Assembly: GCF_011762485.1 (NCBI RefSeq) | Contig: NZ_JAAKGI010000003.1 | Span: 527,631-591,630, forward strand | Reading direction: 5' to 3' | Source of the DNA: Yeosuana marina | GTDB taxonomy: Bacteria; Bacteroidota; Bacteroidia; Flavobacteriales; Flavobacteriaceae | Length of the DNA stretch: 64,000 nucleotides | Part shown: positions 39,372 to 48,928 of the stretch, piece after piece | How the letters are laid out: every line of letters begins with the position of its first letter | Numbering within the stretch: the first letter of the stretch is position 1 | Notes under the pieces: generated by a model | Told to the model about the DNA's origin: nothing | The model's database searches: none | What the model saw: only the letters and a program-made list of their open reading frames with translations | Made by a program: the position numbers and the translations under genes

Positions 39372-40538
39372 ATGAACTTTAATTTTCTGTCTCCCGTATC
39401 AGATTTGGTTTTAGCTCATAACGAGCTTTTATCACAACAAGCACTAGGAAGGAAATTGCGAATTCATTCAAAACAAAAAGGAATTCCAGATCTTGAAGAT
39501 GTTAATGTTGTACTAATTGGAGTTCTTGAAAACAGGAATGACCATAATTATATAGGAGAAGAATTTCAGTTAAACGACATTAGAAAAGCATTCTATTCAT
39601 TATTTCCAGGAAGCTGGAATACAGTTATTGCAGATTTAGGTGATATAAATAAAGGAGAAACCGTTGAAGATACCTATTTTGCGTTAAAGACAACGATTTC
39701 TATTTTAATTCAAAAGCAAATTATACCTATTATAATCGGAGGTACTCAAGATTTAACCTATGCTAATTATAGAGCGTATGACTCTTTAATTCCGATGGTT
39801 AATATTGTTAATGTAGATGGTAAGTTTGATTTAGGTGATTCAACAAGACCAATAAAGAACAATAGTTTTGTTGGAAAAATAATATTAGATAAGCCTTATA
39901 ACTTATTTAATTACGCTACAATTGGCTATCAAACTTATTTTAATTCTCAAGAAGAAATAGATTTAATGGATAAACTTTACTTTGAATCGTATCGTTTAGG
40001 ACAAGTTTCAAAAGATATTACTATTGTAGAACCTGTTTTAAGAGATGCTAATATTGTAAGTGTTGATTTAAATTCCGTTAAAAGTTCAGAAGTTAGTTTA
40101 AATCAAAAGTATTCACCAAATGGTTTTGATGGGAAAGAGATTTGCGCTATAGCTAGATATGCAGGTATAAGTAATAAGGTATCCTCTTTCGGGATTTACG
40201 AATATAAGCCTTCAAAAGATGATGAGATTACATCGATGCTTGTAGCACAAATGATTTGGTATTTTATTGAAGGTTTAAATTATAGGGTGAAAGATGATAG
40301 TTTCAAAGATGAAGACAACTATCAAAAGTACATTACATTAGTTGATGATCAAGAGCTAATCTTTTATAAGAGTAACAAAACTGGAAGATGGTGGATTGAG
40401 ATACCTTTTTTAACTGAAGTCAATACTAAATTAAAGAGACATACGTTATTACCTTGCATGCATCAAGATTATTTAGATGCGTGTAATAATACAGTTCCAG
40501 ACCGTTGGTATAAAGCTTTTCAAAAGAATAGTATTTAA
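39372..40538 (+). CDS. Arginase-fold protein lacking most catalytic metal ligands
   Basis: Annotators usually call this family formimidoylglutamase. The 388-aa protein has the ureohydrolase layout, but the three metal-binding motifs are degraded: GGTQD at 123-127 where enzymes have GGxHS, DGKFD at 149-153 where they have DAHxD, and SVDLN at 230-234 where they have SxDxDxxD. Activity as a manganese hydrolase is therefore unlikely. It sits 3 nt after topA and about 160 nt before gldK, a conserved position in Flavobacteriaceae as I recall it, so a role near type IX secretion is possible but inferred. Confidence 0.85.
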   Translation: MNFNFLSPVSDLVLAHNELLSQQALGRKLRIHSKQKGIPDLEDVNVVLIGVLENRNDHNYIGEEFQLNDIRKAFYSLFPGSWNTVIADLGDINKGETVEDTYFALKTTISILIQKQIIPIIIGGTQDLTYANYRAYDSLIPMVNIVNVDGKFDLGDSTRPIKNNSFVGKIILDKPYNLFNYATIGYQTYFNSQEEIDLMDKLYFESYRLGQVSKDITIVEPVLRDANIVSVDLNSVKSSEVSLNQKYSPNGFDGKEICAIARYAGISNKVSSFGIYEYKPSKDDEITSMLVAQMIWYFIEGLNYRVKDDSFKDEDNYQKYITLVDDQELIFYKSNKTGRWWIEIPFLTEVNTKLKRHTLLPCMHQDYLDACNNTVPDRWYKAFQKNSI

Positions 40539-40561
40539 TTGGGAAAGGCTGTAAAAACGGA

Positions 40562-40613
40562 ATTTCATCGGTAAAACGTATTTTTTTTACGATGAAATGT
40601 ATTTTTTTTACGA
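40562..40613. promoter_or_regulatory. Inverted repeat and 21-bp-spaced direct repeats upstream of gldK
   Basis: An inverted repeat pairs ATTTCATCG(G)TAAAA (40562-40576) with TTTTACGATGAAAT (40585-40598). Overlapping it, the 15-mer GTATTTTTTTTACGA occurs twice, at 40578-40592 and 40599-40613, exactly 21 bp apart, or two helical turns. The spacing is like that of LytTR-type response-regulator sites. A terminator function for the upstream gene is the alternative. Confidence 0.5.
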
Positions 40614-40697
40614 AAAAAGTTGTTTTTTAAAAAATATATAAATATGTTTACGCTCTCAAATTATAGCATAAATAATTAACCTCGAGTTTCTATGGAT

Positions 40698-42062
40698 ATG
40701 AAGAAGTTTATTTTATCAACAGTATTATTAACATTACTTGCTAGTTGTGGCTCTAAAAACGATAGAGGCGAATTGGTTGGTGTTAAAGGAAAAAAATGGC
40801 ATCCAGAAAAGCCTTATGGAATGGAATTAGTTCCAGGCGGTGCTTTTATTATGGGTAAAGCCGATGATGATTTGGCAGGTGTGCATGATGCGCCAGCTAA
40901 AACAGTTACAGTTAGGGCCTTTTATATGGATGAGACTGAAATCACAAATAGTGAGTATCGTCAATTTGTGAATTGGGTGAGAGACTCTATTGTTAGAACT
41001 AAACTAGCTATCCTAGCAGATGAAGTTGGTAAAGTTCCAGATGATGGAGGAATTGGAGAGTTTGCTTTTAAAGATGCAGATACGGCCAATATGTCTGTCT
41101 ATGAAAAGTATATGTTTGAAAACTATACAGGATTAGGACCAACAGGATACGAAGGAAGAAAATTAAATAAAGATGTTGATTTAATTTACGATACTGAAGA
41201 TTATCCAGACGAATACTATACAGAGGTTATGGATACCATGTATCTGCCTCTTGAAGAATCATATAATGGTCAGCGAACTTGGGATGTTAAAAAATTCCAA
41301 TTCCAATATACCTATATGGATATTCAAAAAGCGGCTAAAAATAGAAATTTAAAGCGTAAAGACGTTATAGTTAAAGAGCAAATAGAAGTGTATCCAGATA
41401 CAACTACATGGATACGAGATTTCGCTTATTCATATAATGAACCTATGCATAATGATTACTTCTGGCATGAGGCTTACAGTGATTATCCTGTAGTAGGCGT
41501 CACTTGGAAACAAGCCAAAGCATTTTGTCAATGGAGAACTTTATATAAGAACTCCTATCAAAAATCGAGAAAAGGAGCCCAATTAGTTAACTCTTTTAGG
41601 TTACCATCTGAAGCAGAATGGGAATATGCGGCAAGAGGAGGTTTGCAAGCAGCAACTTATCCTTGGGGAGATTTTTATACCAAAAGCGATCGCGGTTGCT
41701 TTATGGCAAACTTTAAACCTGTAAGAGGAGATTATGCGGCAGATCAAGCATTGTATACGGTTGAAGCAAAATCTTATGAACCAAATGATTATAATCTTTA
41801 TAATATGGCAGGGAATGTTTCCGAATGGGTGAATGCATCCTACGATCCATCATCTTATGATTACGTTTCAACAGTAAATCCAAGTTTAAACGAGAATGAA
41901 AATCAACGTAAAGTAGTTCGTGGAGGATCTTGGAAAGATGTGGCTTACTTTTTACAAGTTAGCTCAAGGGATTATGAGTATGCAGACTCAGCAAGATGCT
42001 ACATAGGATTTAGAACAGTGCAAGATTACATGGGGACACAAGTAACAAAAAACACAAAATAA
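40698..42062 (+). CDS. gldK: Gliding motility / type IX secretion lipoprotein GldK
   Basis: An outer-membrane-associated lipoprotein that forms the periplasmic ring of the type IX secretion system with GldN. The signal peptide and lipobox are LTLLASCGSKN. The rest is a formylglycine-generating-enzyme-like fold (MELVPGGAFIMGKADDD near the start, RLPSEAEWEYAARGG and GNVSEWVNASYDPSSYD later, KVVRGGSWKDVAYFLQ near the end). The start at 40698 (MKKFIL) is preferred over the Met two codons earlier. About 454 aa. First gene of gldKLMN. Confidence 0.95.
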   Translation: MKKFILSTVLLTLLASCGSKNDRGELVGVKGKKWHPEKPYGMELVPGGAFIMGKADDDLAGVHDAPAKTVTVRAFYMDETEITNSEYRQFVNWVRDSIVRTKLAILADEVGKVPDDGGIGEFAFKDADTANMSVYEKYMFENYTGLGPTGYEGRKLNKDVDLIYDTEDYPDEYYTEVMDTMYLPLEESYNGQRTWDVKKFQFQYTYMDIQKAAKNRNLKRKDVIVKEQIEVYPDTTTWIRDFAYSYNEPMHNDYFWHEAYSDYPVVGVTWKQAKAFCQWRTLYKNSYQKSRKGAQLVNSFRLPSEAEWEYAARGGLQAATYPWGDFYTKSDRGCFMANFKPVRGDYAADQALYTVEAKSYEPNDYNLYNMAGNVSEWVNASYDPSSYDYVSTVNPSLNENENQRKVVRGGSWKDVAYFLQVSSRDYEYADSARCYIGFRTVQDYMGTQVTKNTK

Positions 42063-42139
42063 AAATAATAAATAACAACAAATTTAATACTATTAATTAA
42101 CCTACTTAAGTATTTTACTTAAATTAAAAACCGAAAATT

Positions 42140-42781
42140 ATGGCACAGTCAAGAGCAAGTAAAAAGTTTATGAATTTAGCTTATGGATTAGGAGCATCAA
42201 TTGTAATCGTTGGAGCACTATTTAAAATCATCCATTTTGAAATTGGACCTTTAACAGGTAACGTTATGTTAACTTTAGGTCTGGTAACAGAAGCAATTAT
42301 TTTTGCTATCTCAGCATTTGAACCAGTCGACAGTGAATTAGATTGGTCATTAGTTTATCCAGAATTAGCTGGGGGAGAATCTACTAGCAATAAGAAAGAA
42401 TCAAAAGAAGCACAAGGTATACTATCAAAAAAATTAGATGAGTTATTAAAAGACGCAAAAATTGATGGCGAGTTAATGGCAAGTTTGGGAGATAGCATCA
42501 AAAACTTTGAAGGTGTTGCCAAAAGCATGGCACCAACAGTAAATTCTATTGAAGCTACTAAAAAATATGGTGAAGAATTATCGTTAGCGGCTGCACAAAT
42601 GGAATCTTTAAATAGTTTGTATAAAGTACAATTAGAAAGTATTAATCGTCAAGCAGCTATTAATGAAGAGTCTGTAGAGAATGCCTCTAAACTTAAAGAA
42701 CAAATGCAATCATTAGCATCCAATTTATCATCATTAAATGGAGTGTACGGCGGTATGCTTTCTGCAATGAATAAAAACTAA
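42140..42781 (+). CDS. gldL: Type IX secretion motor protein GldL
   Basis: An inner-membrane motor stator of the type IX system. Two membrane helices lie near the N-terminus (about 15-32 and 42-58, with FKIIHFEIGPLTGNVML between them). The glutamate in TM2 (TLGLVTEAIIFAIS) is the conserved charged residue implicated in proton use. A cytoplasmic coiled-coil tail follows (about 85-213). 213 aa, normal. It lies 77 nt after gldK and 46 nt before gldM. Confidence 0.95.
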   Translation: MAQSRASKKFMNLAYGLGASIVIVGALFKIIHFEIGPLTGNVMLTLGLVTEAIIFAISAFEPVDSELDWSLVYPELAGGESTSNKKESKEAQGILSKKLDELLKDAKIDGELMASLGDSIKNFEGVAKSMAPTVNSIEATKKYGEELSLAAAQMESLNSLYKVQLESINRQAAINEESVENASKLKEQMQSLASNLSSLNGVYGGMLSAMNKN

Positions 42782-42827
42782 TTATGGTTTTTACCCAAAT
42801 TTTAATTAACCAAAAACCTAATTAGAC

Positions 42828-44390
42828 ATGGCAGGAGGAAATTTATCACCCAGACAGAAAATGATTAACTTGATGTATTTAATATTTATAGCTATGCTAG
42901 CATTAAATATGTCAAAAGAAGTGCTTTCAGCATTTGGAATAATGAACGAAAGGCTAACCGAGTCTAATGAAGCTGCATCAGAACGTAATGCTGCTTTTCT
43001 AGCAGGTTTAGACCAAAAAGCAAGTGAACAACCAGAAAAATACGAGTTGTTAAAAGTTAAAGCTAGTAAAATTAAAGGACTAGCAAATAACTTTAATACT
43101 TACTTAGAAGATTTAAAAAGTAAGATGACTGCTAAGATTGATGATCCTACAGATTATGAGATCATGGATAAAGGCGATTATTTAGACGAGCACTTTTTTA
43201 AAGGCGATATTATCAAGCCAGATGGTAAGGAGTTTTTAGCCCAAATGAAAACTTTTAGAGATGGCGTTGCAGAAGTGTTAAAAGATAATCCAGAAATGGA
43301 AAATGTTATTAAAGATGTACAAAAGAAATTTAATACAGACGATCAAAAAAGAGGTGCTGGAAAAGTTAATTGGTTAGATCTTAATTTCAAAGGATTTCCA
43401 TTAGTGGCTTCGCTAACAAAAATGACCCAACTTCAATCTGATATTAAAACAACAGAATCTGAAGTAATGTCTACAATGTTAAAAGGAACATTGACTAGTG
43501 AAGTGTCTATGACAAACTATACAACCTTATTAGAAACATCTAAATCTGCTTACTTTAATGGAGAGCAATTTGATGGAGAGATTGTGTTAGGAAGAACAGA
43601 CGCTAGTACAAAACCTAATAGAGTAGAATTAACTTTAGACGGAAGAAAACTGGTTGAAGAAAAAGATTTTACTATCGAAGGTGGTAAAGTTAAGTTAAAA
43701 GTAAATGCTGGTTCAGCAGGCGAACATAAAATTGGAGGTAAATTAATTTTTGCTCAAGATGGAAAAGAAGTTGAAGTTCCTGTACAACAGTCATTTGCTA
43801 CTGTTCCTAAACCTAATGCAGCAACTATTTCTGCCGATAAAATGAATGTGGTATATCGTGGTGTTAAAAACCCAATGACCATTTCGTTTGCAGGAGTTTC
43901 AGATAATAAAGTGGTTGCTAGCGGACAAGGATTAAGTAGAGCCGGTGGTAGTAAATATATCATGGACGCTACGATGATTAAAGGTAGAGAAGTTACCATT
44001 AATGTAAATGGTACATTACCTGATGGACAAAAAGTAAGTGATAATGCTGTTTTCAGAATTAAAGATTTACCTAAACCAACAGGAACTGTAAGAGGTGAAG
44101 ATGGATCATTAAGCATGCAACGTAATAGCCTTGAAATCTCTACAATTGGAGCTAAGTTTGATGATTTTGATTTTGAATTACCATTACGTGTTACAGGATT
44201 CAAATTTAAAGTCCCAGGACAGCCTACCATTCAAGTTAACGGAAGCAAGTTAGATGCTCGTGCAAAACAAGCATTGAGTAAAGCAAAACGTGGTTCTGGA
44301 GTTCAAATATTTGATATTGAAGCAAAAGCTCAAGGTGTTAGTGTTATACTTAAAAAAGTATCGCCAGTATTTATTGAGCTTACAAATTAG
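42828..44390 (+). CDS. gldM: Type IX secretion motor protein GldM
   Basis: The periplasmic shaft of the type IX motor, anchored by one N-terminal helix (about 14-36; QKMINLMYLIFIAMLALNMS). The long periplasmic part forms four domains, recognisable from the sequence only as a helical N-terminal region (to about 215) and three beta-rich domains. 520 aa, typical. It transmits GldL-driven rotation to the GldK/GldN ring. Confidence 0.96.
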   Translation: MAGGNLSPRQKMINLMYLIFIAMLALNMSKEVLSAFGIMNERLTESNEAASERNAAFLAGLDQKASEQPEKYELLKVKASKIKGLANNFNTYLEDLKSKMTAKIDDPTDYEIMDKGDYLDEHFFKGDIIKPDGKEFLAQMKTFRDGVAEVLKDNPEMENVIKDVQKKFNTDDQKRGAGKVNWLDLNFKGFPLVASLTKMTQLQSDIKTTESEVMSTMLKGTLTSEVSMTNYTTLLETSKSAYFNGEQFDGEIVLGRTDASTKPNRVELTLDGRKLVEEKDFTIEGGKVKLKVNAGSAGEHKIGGKLIFAQDGKEVEVPVQQSFATVPKPNAATISADKMNVVYRGVKNPMTISFAGVSDNKVVASGQGLSRAGGSKYIMDATMIKGREVTINVNGTLPDGQKVSDNAVFRIKDLPKPTGTVRGEDGSLSMQRNSLEISTIGAKFDDFDFELPLRVTGFKFKVPGQPTIQVNGSKLDARAKQALSKAKRGSGVQIFDIEAKAQGVSVILKKVSPVFIELTN

Positions 44391-44434
44391 AACAGAATTA
44401 TATTAAGATTCTGATAAATTAAAATACGAAACAG

Positions 44435-45325
44435 ATGAAATTGAAAAGTTTTTTACTTACCGTCACTACTGTTTTTGCAGTCTCAGGTGTATTTGCACAA
44501 GCCAATATACTTAATGCAAAAAGTCCTGAGGAAATTGGAGTTAGAACAGATGCGCAAAAAGCTATTGACAATGATAAACCACTAGAATATGGTTATGTTG
44601 ATGATAGAGATATACTTTTTTCAAAAATGGTATGGGAAAAAGTTGTTCTAGATGAGCGTGTTAATTTTCCATTATATTATCCAATTGACACAAATAACAT
44701 TGGAAAGACTAGACGGTCTTTATACGATGTGCTTATGAAGAACATTGAAAATGGTAATATAAAAAACATTTATGATGATTCTTATTTTACATCAAAGCGT
44801 ACATTAAAAGATATTGAATCAGCTTTGGTAAAAATTGACACAACAGAGCTCGGTATTGAACAAATCAATGCTGGCGAACAATTATCAGCTGAGTATATCA
44901 ACAGAAGAGATATAACAGCAGCAGATATCAAAGAATACCGTATTAAAGGCCTTTGGTATTTTGATAAACGTCAAGCCGAAATGAAATACAGATTATTAGG
45001 AATTGCACCAGTAGCTCCAGATGTGAATTTCATTGATACAGACCAACCCGATTTAGTTGAACTTTTTTGGGTGTTCTTACCAGATGCTAGAAACGTGTTA
45101 CACGAAGCAAAAGCATTTAATAACGAGAACAGTAGCATGCCTTTTTCTTATGACCATATTTTAAACGCAAGACGTTTTCATGGGGTTATTTACAAGGAAG
45201 AAAATGTTCAGGGAGACAGAAAAATTAATGAGTACGTAAATCGTAATGCATTAATGCAATTATTAGAATCTGAAAGAATCAAGGATAAAATTAGAGATTT
45301 TGAACTTGATATGTGGACTTATTAA
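44435..45325 (+). CDS. gldN: Gliding motility protein GldN
   Basis: The periplasmic partner of GldK in the type IX ring (296 aa). The signal peptide (FAVSGVFAQANI) is cut about residue 22. The mature part has the family stretch DDRDILFSKMVWEKVVLDERVNFPLYYP and a C-terminal ending FELDMWTY. It lies 44 nt after gldM and is closed by a strong terminator. Confidence 0.95.
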   Translation: MKLKSFLLTVTTVFAVSGVFAQANILNAKSPEEIGVRTDAQKAIDNDKPLEYGYVDDRDILFSKMVWEKVVLDERVNFPLYYPIDTNNIGKTRRSLYDVLMKNIENGNIKNIYDDSYFTSKRTLKDIESALVKIDTTELGIEQINAGEQLSAEYINRRDITAADIKEYRIKGLWYFDKRQAEMKYRLLGIAPVAPDVNFIDTDQPDLVELFWVFLPDARNVLHEAKAFNNENSSMPFSYDHILNARRFHGVIYKEENVQGDRKINEYVNRNALMQLLESERIKDKIRDFELDMWTY

Positions 45326-45349
45326 GTCACACAATTTAATAAACAAAGT

Positions 45350-45379
45350 AAAACGCTCACTTTTAAGTGGGCGTTTTTG
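45350..45379 (+). terminator. Intrinsic terminator of the gldKLMN operon
   Basis: AAACGCTCACTT pairs with AAGTGGGCGTTT (one G-T pair), loop TT, followed by TTTT. It lies about 25 nt after the gldN stop and before the oxidoreductase gene on the same strand. Confidence 0.88.
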
Positions 45380-45426
45380 TTTTTACAAAAGTAAACATCT
45401 AATTTCTGTGTATATTCGCTATAGTT

Positions 45427-46467
45427 ATGGAAGTAGATTATATCATTATAGGCTGCGGGCTGGCAGGCATTAGTTTTTGTGAGCAACTTAGGGTTCATGA
45501 TAAGACGTTTATTGTTTTTGATAACAAATCGCAACAATCTTCAGCTGTTGCAGGTGGTTTATATAATCCAGTTGTTTTAAAGCGTTTTACGCCCGTATGG
45601 AAGAGTAAGGAACAGTTAGAGATAGCCTTGAAAATGTACGCGCGTTTGGAAGCTGAATTCAATGTAAAACTAGATTATAAAATTCCTGTATTTAGAAAAT
45701 TTTCTTCACTTGAAGAACAGAATAATTGGTTTGCTGCATCAGATAAGTCAACGTTATCTGAATATCTTTCAGTACAATTGATTAAAAACACTAATCTATG
45801 TATTCAAGCTCCCTTTGGTTTTGGGGAAGTATTAGAAACAGGACGTATAGATGTTCCCTGTTTAATAGAAGCGTACAAGTTGTATTTATTGAAAAGGGAG
45901 ATGTTTTTTGAAAACGACTTTGATTATAATAAAATAAATGTAAGTGAGAACTCAGTTCAATATAAAAACATACAAGCAAAGCATATCGTATTTGCAGAAG
46001 GCTTTGGTCTTAAAATCAATCCTTTTTTTAACAACTTACCATTAGTACCCACTAAAGGGGAATTACTTACTATTTTTGCGCCAGATTTGTCTATCGATTT
46101 TGTTTTAAAGGGCCCAGTGTTTTTAATTCCTTTAGGAGACCATTTATATACGGTTGGAGCAACTTATAATTGGGAAGATACCACAAATAACATAACAAAA
46201 AAGGGTAAAGACGAATTGTTAAGCAAGCTTAAAACTTTAATAGCATGCTCCTTTGAGGTGGTTAATCATGTTGCAGGTGTTCGGCCTACTGTTAAGGATA
46301 GGCGTCCTTTGGTTGGTCAACATAAAACTCACAAAAATATGTTTATATTGAATGGTTTAGGAACAAGAGGCATTATGATAGGACCATATGTAGCAACACA
46401 ACTTTTTAAGTTTATTGAGAATGGAACCTCCTTAGACGAGGAGATAAATATTGCTAGATTTGAGTAA
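45427..46467 (+). CDS. FAD-dependent oxidoreductase, DAO family
   Basis: A 346-aa flavoprotein of the D-amino-acid-oxidase/ThiO superfamily. It has the dinucleotide motif DYIIIGCGLAGISFCEQL at the N-terminus and the C-terminal FAD motif GVRPTVKDRRPLVG. GGLYNPVVLKRFTP near residue 45 is typical of the flavobacterial members. The substrate is unknown. It follows the gld terminator and has its own TATATTCG box (45411-45418), a near match to the -7 consensus. Confidence 0.85.
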   Translation: MEVDYIIIGCGLAGISFCEQLRVHDKTFIVFDNKSQQSSAVAGGLYNPVVLKRFTPVWKSKEQLEIALKMYARLEAEFNVKLDYKIPVFRKFSSLEEQNNWFAASDKSTLSEYLSVQLIKNTNLCIQAPFGFGEVLETGRIDVPCLIEAYKLYLLKREMFFENDFDYNKINVSENSVQYKNIQAKHIVFAEGFGLKINPFFNNLPLVPTKGELLTIFAPDLSIDFVLKGPVFLIPLGDHLYTVGATYNWEDTTNNITKKGKDELLSKLKTLIACSFEVVNHVAGVRPTVKDRRPLVGQHKTHKNMFILNGLGTRGIMIGPYVATQLFKFIENGTSLDEEINIARFE

Positions 46468-46473
46468 TATGTT

Positions 46474-46860
46474 TTAGTGTTTTTTTGATGCCGATTTGTC
46501 GTAATGAATAAACATGTTTATCCAAATATTTCTTGAAAGACGCATAATAATAGGCATAAATACGACTAGCGTACAAACAATGGCTATAAATGTTATGTTT
46601 AAATTTGCCTGAAAAATAAGATTAGCAATAACGAATGCTGCTACTGCAAAGGCAATACCTACGGCATAACTTACATACATGGCGCCATAAAAGAACGATG
46701 GTTCTAGTCGATATTTAGTATGGCATTTTGAACAACGCTCATTTATTTTAAGAGTATTTCCTAAATTATACGGATTCTTAAAAGTATACATGGATTCTTC
46801 ATGACATTTTGGGCATTTTCCAGTTAAAATGCTATATAATGAGGTTCCTTTTTTTAACAT
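46474..46860 (-). CDS. DUF983 membrane protein with zinc-ribbon
   Basis: A membrane protein of 128 aa. An N-terminal zinc ribbon (GKCPKCHEESMYTF and ERCSKCHTKY, four Cys) precedes two membrane segments (about 55-80 and 85-105). I chose the ATG at 46860 (MLKKGTSLYSIL) because the 13 residues upstream come from the divergent promoter region. DUF983 has no established function. It is divergent from the ABC-F gene. Confidence 0.85.
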   Translation of the reverse strand: MLKKGTSLYSILTGKCPKCHEESMYTFKNPYNLGNTLKINERCSKCHTKYRLEPSFFYGAMYVSYAVGIAFAVAAFVIANLIFQANLNITFIAIVCTLVVFMPIIMRLSRNIWINMFIHYDKSASKKH

Positions 46861-46945
46861 ATAAATTAATGTATTTTTGCATGCGCATTTACAGGGCAAA
46901 AGTAAGTTTAAAATTGTTAGCCTTTGTAATATAAGTTACATTTCT

Positions 46946-48853
46946 ATGATGAACATTCACAATTTATCAATTTCATTTCAAGGAGATTATCTTTTTGAGG
47001 ATATTACCTTTAAGTTAGATAATGGCGATAGAGTCGGTTTAATTGGTAAAAATGGGGCAGGTAAATCAACCATGCTTAAAATTTTATCAAAAGAAATAGA
47101 ACCAGATTCTGGTCAAATAGCTACCGATAAAGAACTTAAAATAGGGTTTTTAAAACAAGATATTGATTTTGATTTAGGAAGAACCGTACTAGAAGAAGCC
47201 TATGAAGCTTTTACTGAAATAAAAGAAATTGAAGCTAAGGTTGAAAAAGTTAATGAACAATTAGCTGAGCGAACCGATTACGAAAGCGAAGGCTATCATC
47301 AATTAATGGTTGATGTAAACGAATATCATCATCAATACGAAATTTTAGGAGGTTATAATTATCAAGGTGAAACAGAAAAGATTCTTCAAGGTTTAGGATT
47401 CCAAAGAAAGGATTTTGAAAAGTTAACAGACACGTTTTCTGGCGGTTGGCGTATGCGTATAGAGCTAGCAAAACTGCTGCTTCAAAACAATGATATTTTA
47501 TTGTTAGATGAGCCTACAAACCATTTAGATATAGAATCTATTATATGGTTAGAAGGGTTTTTAAAAAACTACTCAGGTGCTGTAGTAATAGTGTCGCATG
47601 ATAAAATGTTTTTAGATAATGTGACCAATAGAACTATAGAAATTTCATTAGGTAGAATTTATGATTATCCAAAACCGTATTCAAAATATTTAGTTCTAAG
47701 AGAAGAACTCAAAGTTCAGCAATTAGCTTCTCAAAAAAATCAACAAAAACAAATTGAACAAACAGAAAAGCTTATTGAAAAATTTCGTGCCAAAGCATCC
47801 AAAGCTACCATGGCACAATCACTTATCAAAAAGCTAGATAGAATTGATAGAATTGAAGTAGATGAAGACGATAATAGTGTTATGACCCTTAAATTTCCAG
47901 TGTCTATTACGCCAGGTAAAGTGGTTGTTGAGGCTCATGATATTTCAAAAAACTATGGAGATAATCAAGTTTTAAAGCATATTGATATTGTAATAGAACG
48001 CGATAGTAAAACAGCCTTTGTTGGTCAAAATGGTCAGGGTAAATCTACTCTTGCAAAAATAATTGTAGGTGACATAAAGTTTGATGGTCATTTAAAATTA
48101 GGCCATAATGTGCAAATAGGATATTTTGCCCAAAATCAAGCAGAGTATTTAGATGGTAATAAAACGGTTTTAAATACCATGATTGATGCTGCTAATGAAA
48201 CAAATAGAAGTAAGGTAAGAGATATATTGGGTTCGTTTTTGTTTCGAGGTGATGAGGTGGATAAATACGTGCGTGTTTTGTCTGGAGGAGAACGAAACCG
48301 TTTGGCACTGGCAAAACTATTATTGCAGCCTCTAAATGTCCTTATTATGGATGAGCCTACAAATCACTTAGATATAAAATCTAAAAACGTTTTAAAGGAA
48401 GCTCTTATTAAATTTGAAGGGACTTTAATTTTGGTGTCACATGATAGAGATTTTCTTCAGGGACTAACAAACAAGGTATACGAGTTTAAAGACCACAAGA
48501 TTAAAGAGTATTTAGGAGATATCGATTTTTATCTTGAACAACGAAATGTTTTAAACCTTAGAGAGGTTGAAAAACGTAATGTGGTAAAGGAAACTCCTAA
48601 AGAAAATAAGCAACAGTCTTACGAGGATCAAAAAAAATTAAAGTCTTTAAATAATAGGCTGAGTAATGTAGAAGCTAAAATTAATCAACTAGAAAAGGAA
48701 ATTAAAGACATAGATTTGTCACTTGAAATTAATTATGAAGAAGTGACCTCAAAACCTAATTTTTTTGACGATTACCAAAAAAAGAAGGCAGACCTTCAAG
48801 AGTTGATGGAAAAATGGGAAGATATTCAAATAGATTTAGAATCTATTAAATAG
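46946..48853 (+). CDS. ABC-F family ATPase
   Basis: A ribosome-associated ABC-F protein with two nucleotide-binding domains and no membrane part (about 635 aa). Domain one: GKNGAGKST, FSGGWRMRIELAKLLL, LLLDEPTNHLD. Domain two: GQNGQGKST, LSGGERNRLALAKLLL, LIMDEPTNHLD. A coiled-coil C-terminal tail (about 560-635) is present, as in the Uup/EttA-like group. I set the start at the ATG pair at 46946/46949 (MMNIHNLSISF), since the 23 codons upstream lie in the divergent promoter zone. An upstream TATTTTTG box (46872-46879) fits a promoter. Confidence 0.92.
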   Translation: MMNIHNLSISFQGDYLFEDITFKLDNGDRVGLIGKNGAGKSTMLKILSKEIEPDSGQIATDKELKIGFLKQDIDFDLGRTVLEEAYEAFTEIKEIEAKVEKVNEQLAERTDYESEGYHQLMVDVNEYHHQYEILGGYNYQGETEKILQGLGFQRKDFEKLTDTFSGGWRMRIELAKLLLQNNDILLLDEPTNHLDIESIIWLEGFLKNYSGAVVIVSHDKMFLDNVTNRTIEISLGRIYDYPKPYSKYLVLREELKVQQLASQKNQQKQIEQTEKLIEKFRAKASKATMAQSLIKKLDRIDRIEVDEDDNSVMTLKFPVSITPGKVVVEAHDISKNYGDNQVLKHIDIVIERDSKTAFVGQNGQGKSTLAKIIVGDIKFDGHLKLGHNVQIGYFAQNQAEYLDGNKTVLNTMIDAANETNRSKVRDILGSFLFRGDEVDKYVRVLSGGERNRLALAKLLLQPLNVLIMDEPTNHLDIKSKNVLKEALIKFEGTLILVSHDRDFLQGLTNKVYEFKDHKIKEYLGDIDFYLEQRNVLNLREVEKRNVVKETPKENKQQSYEDQKKLKSLNNRLSNVEAKINQLEKEIKDIDLSLEINYEEVTSKPNFFDDYQKKKADLQELMEKWEDIQIDLESIK

Positions 48854-48928
48854 TGCTATTTTAACTTTTTTAACATTTCTATCTTACTTTTAGCTAAATT
48901 TGTCCACAATACCATCAAATTATTTTTA

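Noticed and set aside
43754..44230. Minus-strand ORF of 158 codons inside gldM
   Set aside because: It is a shadow of gldM.
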